Shown: positions 22,088 through 32,048 of the stretch, in pieces
Layout: each line of letters starts with the position of its first letter
Position numbering within the stretch: the stretch's first letter is position 1
Assembly: GCA_004014935.1 (NCBI GenBank)
Contig: CP025325.1
Coordinates: 1,488,001-1,552,000 of the forward strand
DNA length: 64,000 nucleotides
Source: Saccharomycopsis malanga
Lineage: Eukaryota; Ascomycota; Saccharomycetes; Ascoideales; Saccharomycopsidaceae
Direction of reading: 5' to 3'
Position numbers and translations under genes: made by a program
Notes under the pieces: model-generated
Seen by the model: the letters and a program-made list of their open reading frames with translations, nothing else
What the model was told of the DNA's origin: nothing
Databases searched by the model: none

Positions 22088-22336
22088 TTTATATATGCAT
22101 TATGTCTAAAGGGGCTTGATAAAGCCCAATCATGTCCTGTTATTCATAATCTTCTCACGTAAAGGGTTGAAAGTAAGAACTATTGGTCTAGGTCGTATTT
22201 CAGACAGTGACCGTTGCCTGTTGAGCATTATAAAAGCGACGAGTAAAAAGTGTTTATGCTGGGAATTGAACCTCTGAGCCTGTTAGGTCTTTTTTTTTCT
22301 CCAGGAGTACTAAATACGGAACCATCTGGCCCAGCG
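22088..22336 (-). mobile_element. tRNA-derived SINE, copy B, lacking its 3' tail
   Basis: In minus orientation the head starts at about 22336 (CGCTGGGCCAGATGG). A box-B-like GAGGTTCAATTCC lies at about 22263-22275. The body is close to copy A, with ~30 bases identical around CAATCATGTCCTG. Homology stops near 22088, before the ~50 bp distal part and the (ATT)n tail seen in other copies, so this copy is 3'-truncated or eroded. No clear target-site duplication was found. Confidence 0.75.
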
Positions 22337-22476
22337 CCGATATTATGTAATTTTTAGCATGTTTTTAATGGGAGGCTATTATATTTGGCCTGAAAATAGC
22401 TGATACTATCAAACTCAGCCTACGGATCTCTTAGTGAATTCCAAAGGCAAGACCACTTTATGGAAATAGATGACAG

Positions 22477-24039
22477 CTATTTTTGTATGTTTTCAGGCCG
22501 TCTTTCCGATATATTGTAGGCGCATCTTGCTGGTTTGCTATTATTGGTTTGTTGGTTGACGAGTTTTCTGTGGGACGCTGCCCAGGGTGCAGCGGTAGTG
22601 GCTAAAGGGCCCTGACAATGAGCAGAGACTATGGAACCAGATGACAGTTGCAGCGGTGCAATTGCAGTAGTGACAGGGTCAAAATCATCTTTTGGTGGTC
22701 GCAACGCGCCTGCCATTAGGTTAAGCTTGTGTTTATCGGAGACGTTATTGTCTCTAACGTTAGAATTTGTGTTGTGTTCAAAAAAACGAGGCAGCTTGGC
22801 ATTGTAAGCAGATACATCAGGAGTTTCTTCAGAGGCAGAAATGCTGGTTGTAGGAAGTTCTTTCCTAGTAGTGGCATCAATCCAAGGGTAAAACACGCCG
22901 CCAAACCAGAAATGCTGTATTACTGGAAATTTAGCAAGGACTTCAACATTGTACATCTTTTGCAAGCCTACAAGGATTTTTTTCCAAGTTTTTACTCCCG
23001 AGATGTCATACAAAATAGGCGAGGTTTCCCAAAAGGGACCGTTTTTCACTTTGTATATAAAAGCCACGGAGTTGAAATACAAGTTTTTGAGCTTGTACTG
23101 GTCCACCACAGCCCTGTCAACTACACTTTGAGGAGTGACGAGCAGCATCTGATGTGAAGAAGAAGACATGTTTGACAGCTTGTTGGAAGCGTCGTCTAGC
23201 TCCGCAACATTGACTAGTTGTGAGCATCCAAGTAAATATGACAAATGGAAATGATCATCAAGGCCCCAAACCCCATGGGAACCGGCCGGTTCCAACGTGT
23301 AAGTAAGGATCAACGAGCGCACCAAATCGTAGTACTTTCCAAAAAGAATTAGAAAGCCTGTGCCATCCATGTTGGTCAAGACATCGCTCATCCAGAGTGC
23401 TCCAAGAAAAGCTAAATAACTTAATTCATGCCCAGTGCCGTAATCAAGTCTTGTTTTGGACCCAAACGCCGTACGTATGTAATACTCTATTTCCTTGATA
23501 TAGTTTTTACTGTTGGGCCCGGTGTATAACCTCGACTCAATGAATAGCCGGTGTAACTTGGCGTTGAGCGACGTTTCCATCTTCAGATGCCACGTCCGAC
23601 ATGCTGGATTACCGTACCTCCTGGGTCCTGGCAACGGAGGCGTGTCTTTTAAAACATGTCCGAGCCACTGTAGAAGCTCTACTACCGCAGTAACTCCTCG
23701 ATTGTTACTGGTCTGTAGGAGTTTCTGAAGCTTTTGCTCTCTACTGGCATTAGCTGCCCAAGACTCGCTATTGAACTTTGGAGGAAGCGGATGGCTACGA
23801 GCTGCTATTTTCTGGGGCACCTGGTGACTACAGGCCACTATTTCCGGGTCTAACAAACCTTCGGGACATTCAGTGAGGGACACAAGTGCAAGAATTTGTG
23901 AAAGAACTTGTGAAAGATGTGATAATGCAAGCGACCGCTGGAAACTATCCACTCCGCTGGAATCATTAATTTTTTTCGACGGCGCTGTAAAGTTCGGATC
24001 CTTGCCTAACGTGTCAAATATATGTGGAGAGTCAATCAT
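22477..24039 (-). CDS. RRD1: PP2A phosphatase activator (PTPA), peptidyl-prolyl isomerase
   Basis: PTPA proteins help assemble and activate PP2A-type phosphatases and have prolyl isomerase activity. The family signatures are clear: DTPPLPGPRRYGNPACRTWH at about 132-151, FGSKTRLDYGTGHE at 192-205, LILTYTLEPAGSHGVWGLDD, and VLAKFPVIQHFWFG. At 520 residues it is longer than Saccharomyces Rrd1 (393). The extra length is a low-complexity C-terminal tail and a central N-terminal insertion. The C-terminal tail and the FDTL...FQRSLALSHL N-terminus favour RRD1 over RRD2. The start codon abuts an (AAT)n microsatellite. Confidence 0.88.
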   Translation of the reverse strand: MIDSPHIFDTLGKDPNFTAPSKKINDSSGVDSFQRSLALSHLSQVLSQILALVSLTECPEGLLDPEIVACSHQVPQKIAARSHPLPPKFNSESWAANASREQKLQKLLQTSNNRGVTAVVELLQWLGHVLKDTPPLPGPRRYGNPACRTWHLKMETSLNAKLHRLFIESRLYTGPNSKNYIKEIEYYIRTAFGSKTRLDYGTGHELSYLAFLGALWMSDVLTNMDGTGFLILFGKYYDLVRSLILTYTLEPAGSHGVWGLDDHFHLSYLLGCSQLVNVAELDDASNKLSNMSSSSHQMLLVTPQSVVDRAVVDQYKLKNLYFNSVAFIYKVKNGPFWETSPILYDISGVKTWKKILVGLQKMYNVEVLAKFPVIQHFWFGGVFYPWIDATTRKELPTTSISASEETPDVSAYNAKLPRFFEHNTNSNVRDNNVSDKHKLNLMAGALRPPKDDFDPVTTAIAPLQLSSGSIVSAHCQGPLATTAAPWAASHRKLVNQQTNNSKPARCAYNISERRPENIQK

Positions 24040-24063
24040 TATTATTATTATTATTATTATTAT
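24038..24063. repeat. (ATT)n microsatellite touching the RRD1 start codon
   Basis: Eight to nine ATT units run directly into the CAT that is the RRD1 ATG on the minus strand. The 5' UTR therefore reads AATAATAAT up to the start. A short TATATATTATA tract continues the AT-rich leader. Confidence 0.9.
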
Positions 24064-24537
24064 ATATTATAACATGAGCTTTATCTCGATAATGTATGGT
24101 AGGTAGTTCAGTCCTTCACTATATCTCATCACTGCCACCCCAAGTTTACTATACGCACACACATTCGTACCCCTATACATTCGTACACCAAATTTCTTTC
24201 AGACGCGGTTTTGTCGGGGTGCCAGATCTGCAAAAGAAAATCACATGCACCCCATATGTATGTATATATGGCGTACCAGAAACTGGGTTTTCGGGCTCGT
24301 TGTTTTCTGGTAGGCAACTGGTATTGATAAGAGTAGTGGTTTTGTTGATTTGAATATTTGATCAGTCAGGTTATTGGAGGCGTTTGGTTAAGTGTGTTGT
24401 TTATTTCTGTATCGGTTGCATTGCCGTTTTCGCTGCGTATTTCAAAGTTTATCTCAGGAATCAACGAAAACGCACAATACAGAGGTCTAGGTGAAATTTT
24501 TTCGTATTTGATCCACAAGTTGTGAGCTTCGCAGAGA
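24064..24537. promoter_or_regulatory. divergent promoter region of RRD1 and the MNN1-type gene
   Basis: 474 bp between two divergent starts. It holds short TATA-like stretches and a GTATGTATATATGG tract near 24256. No further elements can be assigned. Confidence 0.35.
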
Positions 24538-26577
24538 ATGGATCTGATCAAAACGAGTTTGATGATGTTGAACAAGCGAAGAATACGGTTGTTATGTGCT
24601 GTTGTTGGTGCGTTTCTTTTGGTTCATTTATTAGTAGGCGGATGGCAGGATGCCCCAACTAAAATACTAGCAGGGTCCAAGACTCTTTACGGATACTATG
24701 ATCAGGGAGACACGTCGTATTGGACCGAGACGGCGCTGAACCGGTCGTTCTATGCTGAGTTGCTCAAACAGTATCCTCTGTTTCCGTCATACAAGAGACT
24801 GAAGCGGTGCGATATCTATTTCCAGCAGCTCTTTTCCAAGCATCCAGATTTCAAGCCTTGGCCTATGGCCAACTCGTCGGATGTCGTAGAAACAAACAAT
24901 GTGCTCACACACATCAGGGTGTACAACCGGTGCTATTTGCAACAGGGAGACACACGTGTTCCCCCACGACGCGATGTAAAGAGCGACGAAGATGTCCAGT
25001 TGGAGAAAAGAGCCTATTTTAGCCAGAATCTCCAGCATTTGCACAATCTTGTGGTCAACGGGCGCTACGGGTCTATCACTGCTAACTGTGCTAGCTTGCA
25101 AAAGGCGATTTTCCCTTATATTTCCACACGGTTGCCTACCTTTATTCGCTGGACTGGCGAACGGTATTACGACATCCCCAACATCAACGCTATTCGTGCT
25201 GCCCGTTCGAAAGAAGACGCAAAGCTTGATCTCAATGCCATCAGGTATCATGAGGACTTCCTGTATCGCCCTGCTGAGTCCAAGTTCGAGCCCTGTCTTT
25301 TGAACCATTACATGGACCGTATGAATGGTAAAGGCATTGTCCTTACAATCACCGATGAGATGCTCGACACCACGCTCTCGTATCTTAAGGTTCTCAGGGC
25401 CGAGAACAATCTCTTGCCCATCCAGATTGTCAAGGACAACCTCAGTCCTGAAACAATCCAGCGCATTGTGGAAATGGCTCGAAAACCATTCAGTAAGAAC
25501 GACATCCCGGGAAATTTGTACAACAACATCCCAAACGACCGTAAGCTGGTGGGCGACGAGTTTCCTAAGCAGGAGATCTGGTTTGTTGACGTCTCTGACT
25601 GTATTTCTCAAGACTACAAGTACTTGTTTGAAAAATACACTCACAAATTTGTAGCAATCTTGTATTCCTCGTTCGAAGACACGTTGCTTATGGATGCAGA
25701 TGCCGTGCCATTGGTGTCCCCTCAGGAGTTTTTCGGCCTCACTCAATACAAGACAACTCAGACCGTGTTTTTTCAAGACCGGAGCGAGTTCCGGTTCAAT
25801 AAACCTGAAGAGGTCGACTTTTTCAAAGAAATCCTCCCTACAAGTCTTGACACACAACTCTTCGGTATCCCACATGCTACAGACCATACTTTGCAGAATC
25901 GTTGGTTCCGCCAGCGGTTTTACCAGTACATGGAAGCCGGTATCGTGGGAATCAATCGCCGTCGTCATTTCGGAGGACTTCTCATGGCCACGCAGCTCAA
26001 CTTTTGGTTCACTGAACATCGTGACATGACTTATGGAGATAAGGATTTGTATTGGTTAGGCTTGTCGCTTGCTGGCGATGAAGATTACCAATTTAATACT
26101 CTTTCTACAGCAGCAGCAGGCCAATTCACTCCTGCAAAGTATTATGCGTTCCCTGAGTCACATACCTTGGAGATCTCCTCAACCCATCCTGCCCATATCT
26201 CCGACAACGACAACCATACCTTGCTTTGGCTTAATTCTGGCTTTTTGGTATGTAAAAAACCTGATGCCGTAGACAAAGATTTGGAAAACCCACAATACTC
26301 AAAATATTCCAAAGAACAATTGCTCACCCACTACAGCTCTCCAGTGAAAATCGAGGCCGCCTTGGTGCCTCCTGTAGTAGACAAGGAATACCATAATGAT
26401 ATTGGTGAACCCTTCAAAGCTTGGGACATGGATTCGTTTTGCGCAAACTACAATTGGCGTGCCTTCGAAAGAGTAGGAGGCTCCAACGACCCACATTTAA
26501 GAGGTTTGGTTGTAAGATACAATAATGATGAAATCAACTGGTTTGATTACATCGGCCATGTCTGGGTTTCCAGATGA
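24538..26577 (+). CDS. MNN1-family alpha-mannosyltransferase (Golgi type II membrane protein)
   Basis: A 679-residue protein with a short basic N-terminus and one membrane segment at about 17-35, the layout of Golgi type II glycosyltransferases. The catalytic region belongs to the fungal Mannosyl_trans3 family. It has the DxD-type metal/sugar-nucleotide motif LLMDADAVPL (D386, D388), followed by FFQDRSEFR, EAGIVGINRRRHFGGL and GDKDLYWLGLSLAGDEDYQF. Mnn1-type enzymes add alpha-1,3-linked mannose to N- and O-linked glycans from GDP-mannose. CTG-clade yeasts have several paralogues, so I give no gene symbol. It is distinct from the MNN2-type gene at 46766. Confidence 0.85.
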   Translation: MDLIKTSLMMLNKRRIRLLCAVVGAFLLVHLLVGGWQDAPTKILAGSKTLYGYYDQGDTSYWTETALNRSFYAELLKQYPLFPSYKRLKRCDIYFQQLFSKHPDFKPWPMANSSDVVETNNVLTHIRVYNRCYLQQGDTRVPPRRDVKSDEDVQLEKRAYFSQNLQHLHNLVVNGRYGSITANCASLQKAIFPYISTRLPTFIRWTGERYYDIPNINAIRAARSKEDAKLDLNAIRYHEDFLYRPAESKFEPCLLNHYMDRMNGKGIVLTITDEMLDTTLSYLKVLRAENNLLPIQIVKDNLSPETIQRIVEMARKPFSKNDIPGNLYNNIPNDRKLVGDEFPKQEIWFVDVSDCISQDYKYLFEKYTHKFVAILYSSFEDTLLMDADAVPLVSPQEFFGLTQYKTTQTVFFQDRSEFRFNKPEEVDFFKEILPTSLDTQLFGIPHATDHTLQNRWFRQRFYQYMEAGIVGINRRRHFGGLLMATQLNFWFTEHRDMTYGDKDLYWLGLSLAGDEDYQFNTLSTAAAGQFTPAKYYAFPESHTLEISSTHPAHISDNDNHTLLWLNSGFLVCKKPDAVDKDLENPQYSKYSKEQLLTHYSSPVKIEAALVPPVVDKEYHNDIGEPFKAWDMDSFCANYNWRAFERVGGSNDPHLRGLVVRYNNDEINWFDYIGHVWVSR

Positions 26578-28424
26578 GGTGCTGTGCAGCATATTGATTA
26601 TTGACTTTATTCACTTTTGGCTTGATATTATATTTTTCGCTGTCTTAGATATGCTTTTGTTTTTACATAGTTGTTATAGTTGTTATGATTTGTTCTGTTT
26701 CTATATCATGGTTATATCAGAAAATATTCTATTTCATAGTTATTTGGTGTAGAGAAGACTAAAAGCGAGTTGCTCTAATTTACTTTATATGGCCATTTTT
26801 AAAAAGGTATGGTTGACGTATATTTCAACTTGATTTTAAGAGACCTAAGTACTCACTATCGATAGTGTACTCTGAAACTGTTAACAGGAATTGTTGTTTA
26901 TATGGCCTAGAAATTTACAAATGTTATGAGAATTAATGTCCGCTTCGGAGGAATTTACCAAAGTGTTTGAATGACTCCAAACAAGTTGTGAGCCAACTTA
27001 AGTGTTTGGAGTTTGTGCACGCTGAAAATGATGAAATTAAGCTATTTAACAGTGTGTTTTAGCAAAAACCATCATCTAATATATATGCGTTAACCATAAA
27101 GAGCAAAAAATTTTAAAGAGAAACAAAGAAGCGACAGCTTCAACAACATGAAATGATGCAGAAACTACTATGGAAACGAAAAGAAAATAGAAATGAAAGA
27201 AGACTGATAGATGCCAAATGTTTACTATAGGCTTGTGGTTTTGATTGAAGTGGCTTGTTGAAATTGGGGTTTATTGTAAATTCAAGACACTAATGTCTTA
27301 CATCCAGTAGTTTTGTAGATATGATTGATTAGCCATGAGACTTGTTAAAAAATAGGCCAACAAATCACGATTAACACAGGAGCTAATGAACAGCCAATTA
27401 TACAAAGTAAAATAGATGTATATAAGATCTGTATATAGTATAGGATCTGTATATAGTCATAAATGCGAATCCCAAATGTATGTATGTATGTATAGTTTCC
27501 TATTGTTATATTTGAGATATATTTACAATTTCACATGTAAGCAACCATTACTAACTACTACAAGTGCTAGTTTTACAATAGGAACAGCTACTAGAAGCAG
27601 TAGTTTTTGAGCTAAAGAAGGTTCTGTTCAGTGGGTGATCTTGTGATGTCATGATTAAGAGAGGGTTGGTTAGAAGAAGCAAATAACCATGGGCGCTTAT
27701 TGAAGTATGTTTTATTTGAATAACGGTTCATATTGATGTTTACTGAGACACACATCGCCTTATTGTTATTTCAATGGGCAGGGAATCTAATGCTAAATGC
27801 CAATTTAAAACAGATGAATGATGTTGAAGAGAAGCTAAATTTATAGTGAAAAACTGCAACCCCACTAACAACGTCGTTTATTTGTAGATATATTGTTCAA
27901 TATCAGTTCTAATCAAAACAATTACAGTAGTTAACAGCTTATTTTACTAAATCGCCATGCTCACCAACAAATGGATTGTTGGATTGTCCAATCAAATGAA
28001 TCTCAAAACTTCAAGGTCTTTTTCAATGAGTACAACATGAACACGGTGGTCCAAGTCAGATGCGACCACTTTTAAATATTGACCAAAAATAGGCATTTTT
28101 AGCGATCTCCTTTAGTTGCCATCTGGCCATATTATGCACCGTTGTAGATCGCAAGAATAAAGTATAGTTTAGATTAAAATTTCGGATATAGTATGCCAAA
28201 ATGGGCGTTGTAGTGAGACTTTCAGTTTGATTGTTTCACTAATCTGTACATTGCCCCGTACTTGCCATTAAATAGTAAATCATTATATAATGATAAATAA
28301 AAGGTACACATTTCTTTCATAGCCATTTATATATATTTATAAATTATCACTATTATTATTATCGAAAGAAAACCTGATAATTAAAGACTAGTAATATATT
28401 TCAAGATAAGCCTAACAGTTCAAT
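26578..28424. other. 1.85 kb region without a supported gene
   Basis: AT-rich DNA holding the 3' UTR of the mannosyltransferase and the promoter of the esterase gene. It has a short imperfect tandem duplication at about 27423-27462 (GATCTGTATATAG twice) and a (GTAT)n tract at 27478-27493. A 64-codon frame (27416-27610) lies over these repeats and is not called. C/D-like boxes occur near 27152-27200 but are too weak to call a snoRNA. Confidence 0.5.
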
Positions 28425-29672
28425 ATGACGGTGAAGGAAAATCTCAAAGCTGCTCTTGATCCAATCTTGGAGAAATACACCACAGGCGACAAACTTCCTA
28501 TGGTGGTTGCTGCTGTTATTACCAAAGACGATGGATTGCAATACTTGAATTCTGCCGGAATCAACGACGTTACCAATCCTTCTGACAAGACGGCCAATGA
28601 CACTGTGTTTGAGCTTTTTTCCGTAACAAAAAGTGTAACTAGCACTGCTTTTCTACAACTCTTGGAACAAGGAAAGATTGCCAGTATTGATGACCCTGCA
28701 GAGCTTTATGCTGAGGAGTTTCGTACTATGAAAGTTCTTGAGGGGTTTGATGAAAACGATAACCCAATATTGGTTCAACCAACTACCAAGGTTACTCTTC
28801 GTCATTTGCTCACACATACTGCAGGGTTTGGGTATGCTTTTCTGGATAACAAATCGTTCAAATGGCAGAAGAAGTTGGCAGAAAAAGATCCTGATTCTGC
28901 CCCTGACATTTTAAAAGAAAGACGCTCAGATATCGATCTTCCTTTGCTTTTCAACCCTGGTGAATATTTCAGTTATGGTCTTAGTTTAGACTGGGTTGGG
29001 CTTATTGTTCAGAACGTATCAAACCAAACTTTGGAAGACTATTTCCAGGAACACATTTTCAAACCATTGAATATTGAGAATATTTCGTTCATTAAAGCCA
29101 AGGCTCTTGCCAATGGCAATGGTTATGCCAAATTACATCACCGTTATCCTCAAGACACACCATTGAGATTATTCAACCATCCTCTTCCTGACGACCCTGA
29201 ATTCCACAGTGGAGGACTCGGTTTAAGAGGACCTGTGACCGACATTATCAAGTTTCTAGAGATTTTTCTTCATCAAGGCAAATCCCCAAGAACTGGAGCC
29301 CAGATTTTGAAGCCAGAAACTGTTGCAAACTATTCATTGAAAAACCTCTTTCCTGATGGAAAACCAATGCCTACTGTCAACGGCGGAGCCCAAATTGTCC
29401 AGCCAGAGTTGGCTCTCGAATCAGAGAAACCTACGCCAGTCTGTCCAGCCTTCACCGCCTCGTTTGGACAGTTGCCAATACCTCTTCCAACTGGTCGTTC
29501 AGCAGGAACCTGCTTTTGGGGAGGTATGCCTCGCTCATACTACTTTATAGATCCTGTGAAAGGTGTCTTAGGTTTCTGGGCCACGCTGGTTTTCCCATAC
29601 AACGACAAGTATGCAGCCAACTATATCTATGAGCTTGAGGCTGCGGCTTACAAAGGATTGAACTTGGTCTAA
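28425..29672 (+). CDS. beta-lactamase-fold serine hydrolase (class C / family VIII esterase-like)
   Basis: A 415-residue protein without a signal peptide, so probably cytosolic. The serine-hydrolase motif SVTK at 66-69 (context ELFSVTKSVTSTAF) supplies the nucleophile Ser66 and Lys69. Tyr184 in EYFSYGLSLDW occupies the YxN/YxS position of the family. HSGGLGL at 261-267 corresponds to the HxG or KTG box. Fungal proteins of this family include esterases and the transesterase LovD. The substrate cannot be read from sequence. It has no operon partner, and SINE copy C lies about 180 bp downstream. Confidence 0.8.
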   Translation: MTVKENLKAALDPILEKYTTGDKLPMVVAAVITKDDGLQYLNSAGINDVTNPSDKTANDTVFELFSVTKSVTSTAFLQLLEQGKIASIDDPAELYAEEFRTMKVLEGFDENDNPILVQPTTKVTLRHLLTHTAGFGYAFLDNKSFKWQKKLAEKDPDSAPDILKERRSDIDLPLLFNPGEYFSYGLSLDWVGLIVQNVSNQTLEDYFQEHIFKPLNIENISFIKAKALANGNGYAKLHHRYPQDTPLRLFNHPLPDDPEFHSGGLGLRGPVTDIIKFLEIFLHQGKSPRTGAQILKPETVANYSLKNLFPDGKPMPTVNGGAQIVQPELALESEKPTPVCPAFTASFGQLPIPLPTGRSAGTCFWGGMPRSYYFIDPVKGVLGFWATLVFPYNDKYAANYIYELEAAAYKGLNLV

Positions 29673-29758
29673 TCTGCTGACTGAGACCTACGTATTCGGG
29701 TACTTGCACTAAATAGCCTTTATATATATCCAAGAGGTTCCATGGTTTTGTTTCAAGG

Positions 29759-29825
29759 TATCGTTTGAGCGGGCCGTACGAAAAAAAGACCTAAAGACCT
29801 AATAGGGACATGGGTGAGTCAAAAG
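29759..29825 (+). repeat. possible degenerate SINE 5' fragment, plus orientation
   Basis: CGTTTGAGCGGGCC, then an A-run with GACCTAAAGACCTAATAGGG, then ACATGGGTGAGTC, resembles the SINE head (CGTTGAGC, AAAAAGACCTAACAGG, ACACGGGTTC). It lies just before the tail of copy C, which is in the opposite orientation. The match is short. Confidence 0.25.
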
Positions 29826-29851
29826 GACAAGAAGTCCCTAATTATTTTAGT

Positions 29852-29896
<45 letters not shown>

Positions 29897-30183
29897 TCAT
29901 CGAATTCTAGCCGATCCTTATATACGTGCTATGTTCAAAAGACTTGGTAAAACCCAGCAAGAAAACCCCAGTTTATGTTCAATCACCATAGTTTTCTCAC
30001 TTAATGAATTGGAAAGTAAACACTATTACAGTTCATTCTACGTTGTGTTTCAGACAGTTGCACTTGCCTGTGGAATCACGCCCAGCATTGTAAAAGTCGT
30101 TTCTAGTCGAATTCGAACCTGTGTGTCCTGTTAGGTTTTTTTCTTACTCTCGATATTTCCAGTCACCAAACCATTCTGACAAG
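29852..30183 (-). mobile_element. tRNA-derived SINE, copy C, with long (AAT)n tail
   Basis: In minus orientation the head starts at about 30183. A box-B-like CAGGTTCGAATTCG lies at about 30107-30120. The body has CTGTCTGAAACACAACG and a GGGTTTTACCAAGTC block. The element ends in an uninterrupted (TAA)n tail of ~14-15 units at 29853-29896. Possible flanking repeats are ATTTTAGTTATAAT (29844) and ATTTTTATAAT (30184-30194), which differ by a 3-base indel. The body is more diverged than in copies A and B, although the tail is the longest. Confidence 0.78.
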
Positions 30184-30706
30184 ATTTTTATAATCTTTTT
30201 GACGTTTTTTTGTAGGATAATGAACATCTATGTGCCAATTTCTACATTTGACTTTTCTAGCAGTAGTGATCCAGGACACCTGGTTTGAAAAAATCAAAGT
30301 ATTCACAAAATAAGCATTTATTGAATATTAATGGCACCAAAATGATTTGGTTTAGCACCCAATACCTTAAAATAATGATAATTGACTATAAAGATTGTGC
30401 ATTCTATTGTGTAGATAATGTACTCAAGTAACAAGACTTGAGAAAGTTTTAGTTATTTCATAGAGCATCTAACAAATGCTTGCTTATATATATATACATA
30501 TACATGAAGTGACAATTGTGACTTATTTACATGGGATTCAAGAAACAGACTAACAAATTATAGTTCATATATAGTTATTATCACTCAATCCCCTGTCTCA
30601 ATTAGGAGGTGTGGACACCCCTCCGTAGGATGCGCCTATTTCCGCCGGGGATTGTTTCCACTTATCAGCCAATTATCTTACCATCAGACTGCCATCAGAA
30701 TGTCAC
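30184..30706. other. intergenic region, nothing recognised
   Basis: AT-rich DNA downstream of SINE copy C and of the small minus-strand ORF. A short GC-richer patch at 30600-30660 (GGACACCCCTCCG, CCGCCGGGG) has no assignable function. Confidence 0.5.
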
Positions 30707-30892
30707 TTAATTACCAGATATTGTTGCTAGTGAAAGAACATCATAAAGCGTAATTGCCATCTTCTTTCCGGCGGCTTGTTGGCCGAAGACCACGCCGTGG
30801 CCTCGGGGAACATTTTCAGAGACATCCTCGAAGACGGTAGGGTAAACGGATCTTAGTTGGTCAAAATTTTTTTTAGATGAGCCTTTAGACAT
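30707..30892 (-). CDS. small 61-residue protein of unknown function
   Basis: The ORF starts at an ATG (30890-30892) and ends at TAA (30707-30709). It has a basic start (MSKGSSKKNFDQL), a Gly-rich middle (PRGHGVVFGQQAAGKKMA) and a more hydrophobic end. It is divergent from PRS3 with 193 bp between the ATGs, a normal spacing for a shared promoter. The composition looks protein-like rather than random, but I recognise no family. It could also be the first exon of a longer gene, although no canonical GTATGT donor is seen near its end. Confidence 0.45.
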   Translation of the reverse strand: MSKGSSKKNFDQLRSVYPTVFEDVSENVPRGHGVVFGQQAAGKKMAITLYDVLSLATISGN

Positions 30893-31085
30893 AACTAATG
30901 ATTAGTACCAGTCTGTTCGGATGGCCTGTGTGCTCTGACCACGCCTCCTGCAGTTGATTTCCTATACCTCCGAGGTGTTTAATTCTTCCATTGCTACCCT
31001 GCGACATACGTTGTGTGATTGACAGTCTAACGACTTGCTTAGTGACCCATAGACGAAAGCTTGAAAAATTTCATATAGAGTTACC

Positions 31086-32048
31086 ATGGCTACGAATTCG
31101 ATCAAGTTGATTTCCAGTGATATCCACCGAGGCTTAGCTGATGCTGTGTCTGCTAGACTTGGTCTTGATCTTTGCAAGGTGGACATCAAGAGAGAGTCCA
31201 GCGGCGAGGTCCTTTTTTCGATTGCGGAGTCTGTGAGAGACGAGGACGTTTACATAATCTCGCAAATCTCTTGTGGGGATGTGAACGACCGTTTGATTGA
31301 GCTATTGATTATGGTAAATGCCTGCAAAACAGCCTCTGCGAGAACCATCACTGCTGTCATTCCAAACTTCCCATATGCCAGACAGGATAGAAAGGACAAG
31401 AGCAGAGCTCCTATCTCCGCCAAGTTGGTTGCTGACATGTTGACCACTGCAGGTGTCAATCATATCATCACAATGGATTTGCATGCTGCGCAAATCCAGG
31501 GCTTTTTTGACGTCCCAGCCGACAACTTGTATGCTGAACCGAGTGTCCTCAGATACATTAAAGAGAAAATAGATTACAAGAACGCAATCTTGGTTTCTCC
31601 AGACGCTGGTGGAGCAAAACGAGCAGCCTCCTTGGCCGACCGTTTGGATTTGAACTTTGCTTTGATCCATAAAGAAAGAGCTGTCGCCAACGAGGTCAGC
31701 AGAATGTTGCTTGTCGGCGACGTCACCGATAAAATCTGTATTATTGTCGATGACATGGCAGACACTTGTGGTACATTAGCCAAAGCAGCAGAAATCTTGC
31801 TTCAACATAATGCAAAACAAGTCATTGCCATTGTCACCCATGGCATTCTTTCTGGCAACGCTATAAAAAACATCAACAACAGTAAGTTGCACAAGGTTGT
31901 CTGTACCAACACTGTTCCTTTCGAGGACAAGATCAAAGTCTGTCCAAAGCTCGATACCATCGACATCAGTGCTGTGCTTGCAGAAGCCATCAGAAGATTG
32001 CACAATGGTGAAAGTGTCTCATATTTGTTCAGACACTCGCCTCTCTAA
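31086..32048 (+). CDS. PRS3: ribose-phosphate pyrophosphokinase subunit
   Basis: The enzyme makes PRPP from ribose-5-phosphate and ATP, feeding purine, pyrimidine, histidine, tryptophan and NAD synthesis. The 320-residue protein shows the whole family pattern: [19 protein letters not shown]-loop [49 protein letters not shown], and the PRPP-binding loop [18 protein letters not shown]. Details such as [14 protein letters not shown] and [11 protein letters not shown] match Prs3 better than Prs2/4. Yeast Prs proteins work as heteromers. Confidence 0.93.
   Translation: MATNSIKLISSDIHRGLADAVSARLGLDLCKVDIKRESSGEVLFSIAESVRDEDVYIISQISCGDVNDRLIELLIMVNACKTASARTITAVIPNFPYARQDRKDKSRAPISAKLVADMLTTAGVNHIITMDLHAAQIQGFFDVPADNLYAEPSVLRYIKEKIDYKNAILVSPDAGGAKRAASLADRLDLNFALIHKERAVANEVSRMLLVGDVTDKICIIVDDMADTCGTLAKAAEILLQHNAKQVIAIVTHGILSGNAIKNINNSKLHKVVCTNTVPFEDKIKVCPKLDTIDISAVLAEAIRRLHNGESVSYLFRHSPL

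Noticed and set aside
24787-26019. A 410-codon minus-strand open frame inside the MNN1-type gene
   Set aside because: The plus-strand frame encodes a clear mannosyltransferase with membrane segment and DxD motif. The opposite frame is a by-product of its codon composition.
27150-27205. A C/D box snoRNA candidate (AATGATGC ... CTGA)
   Set aside because: The boxes are imperfect, there is no terminal stem, and the spacing is short. Such motifs are expected by chance in AT-rich DNA.
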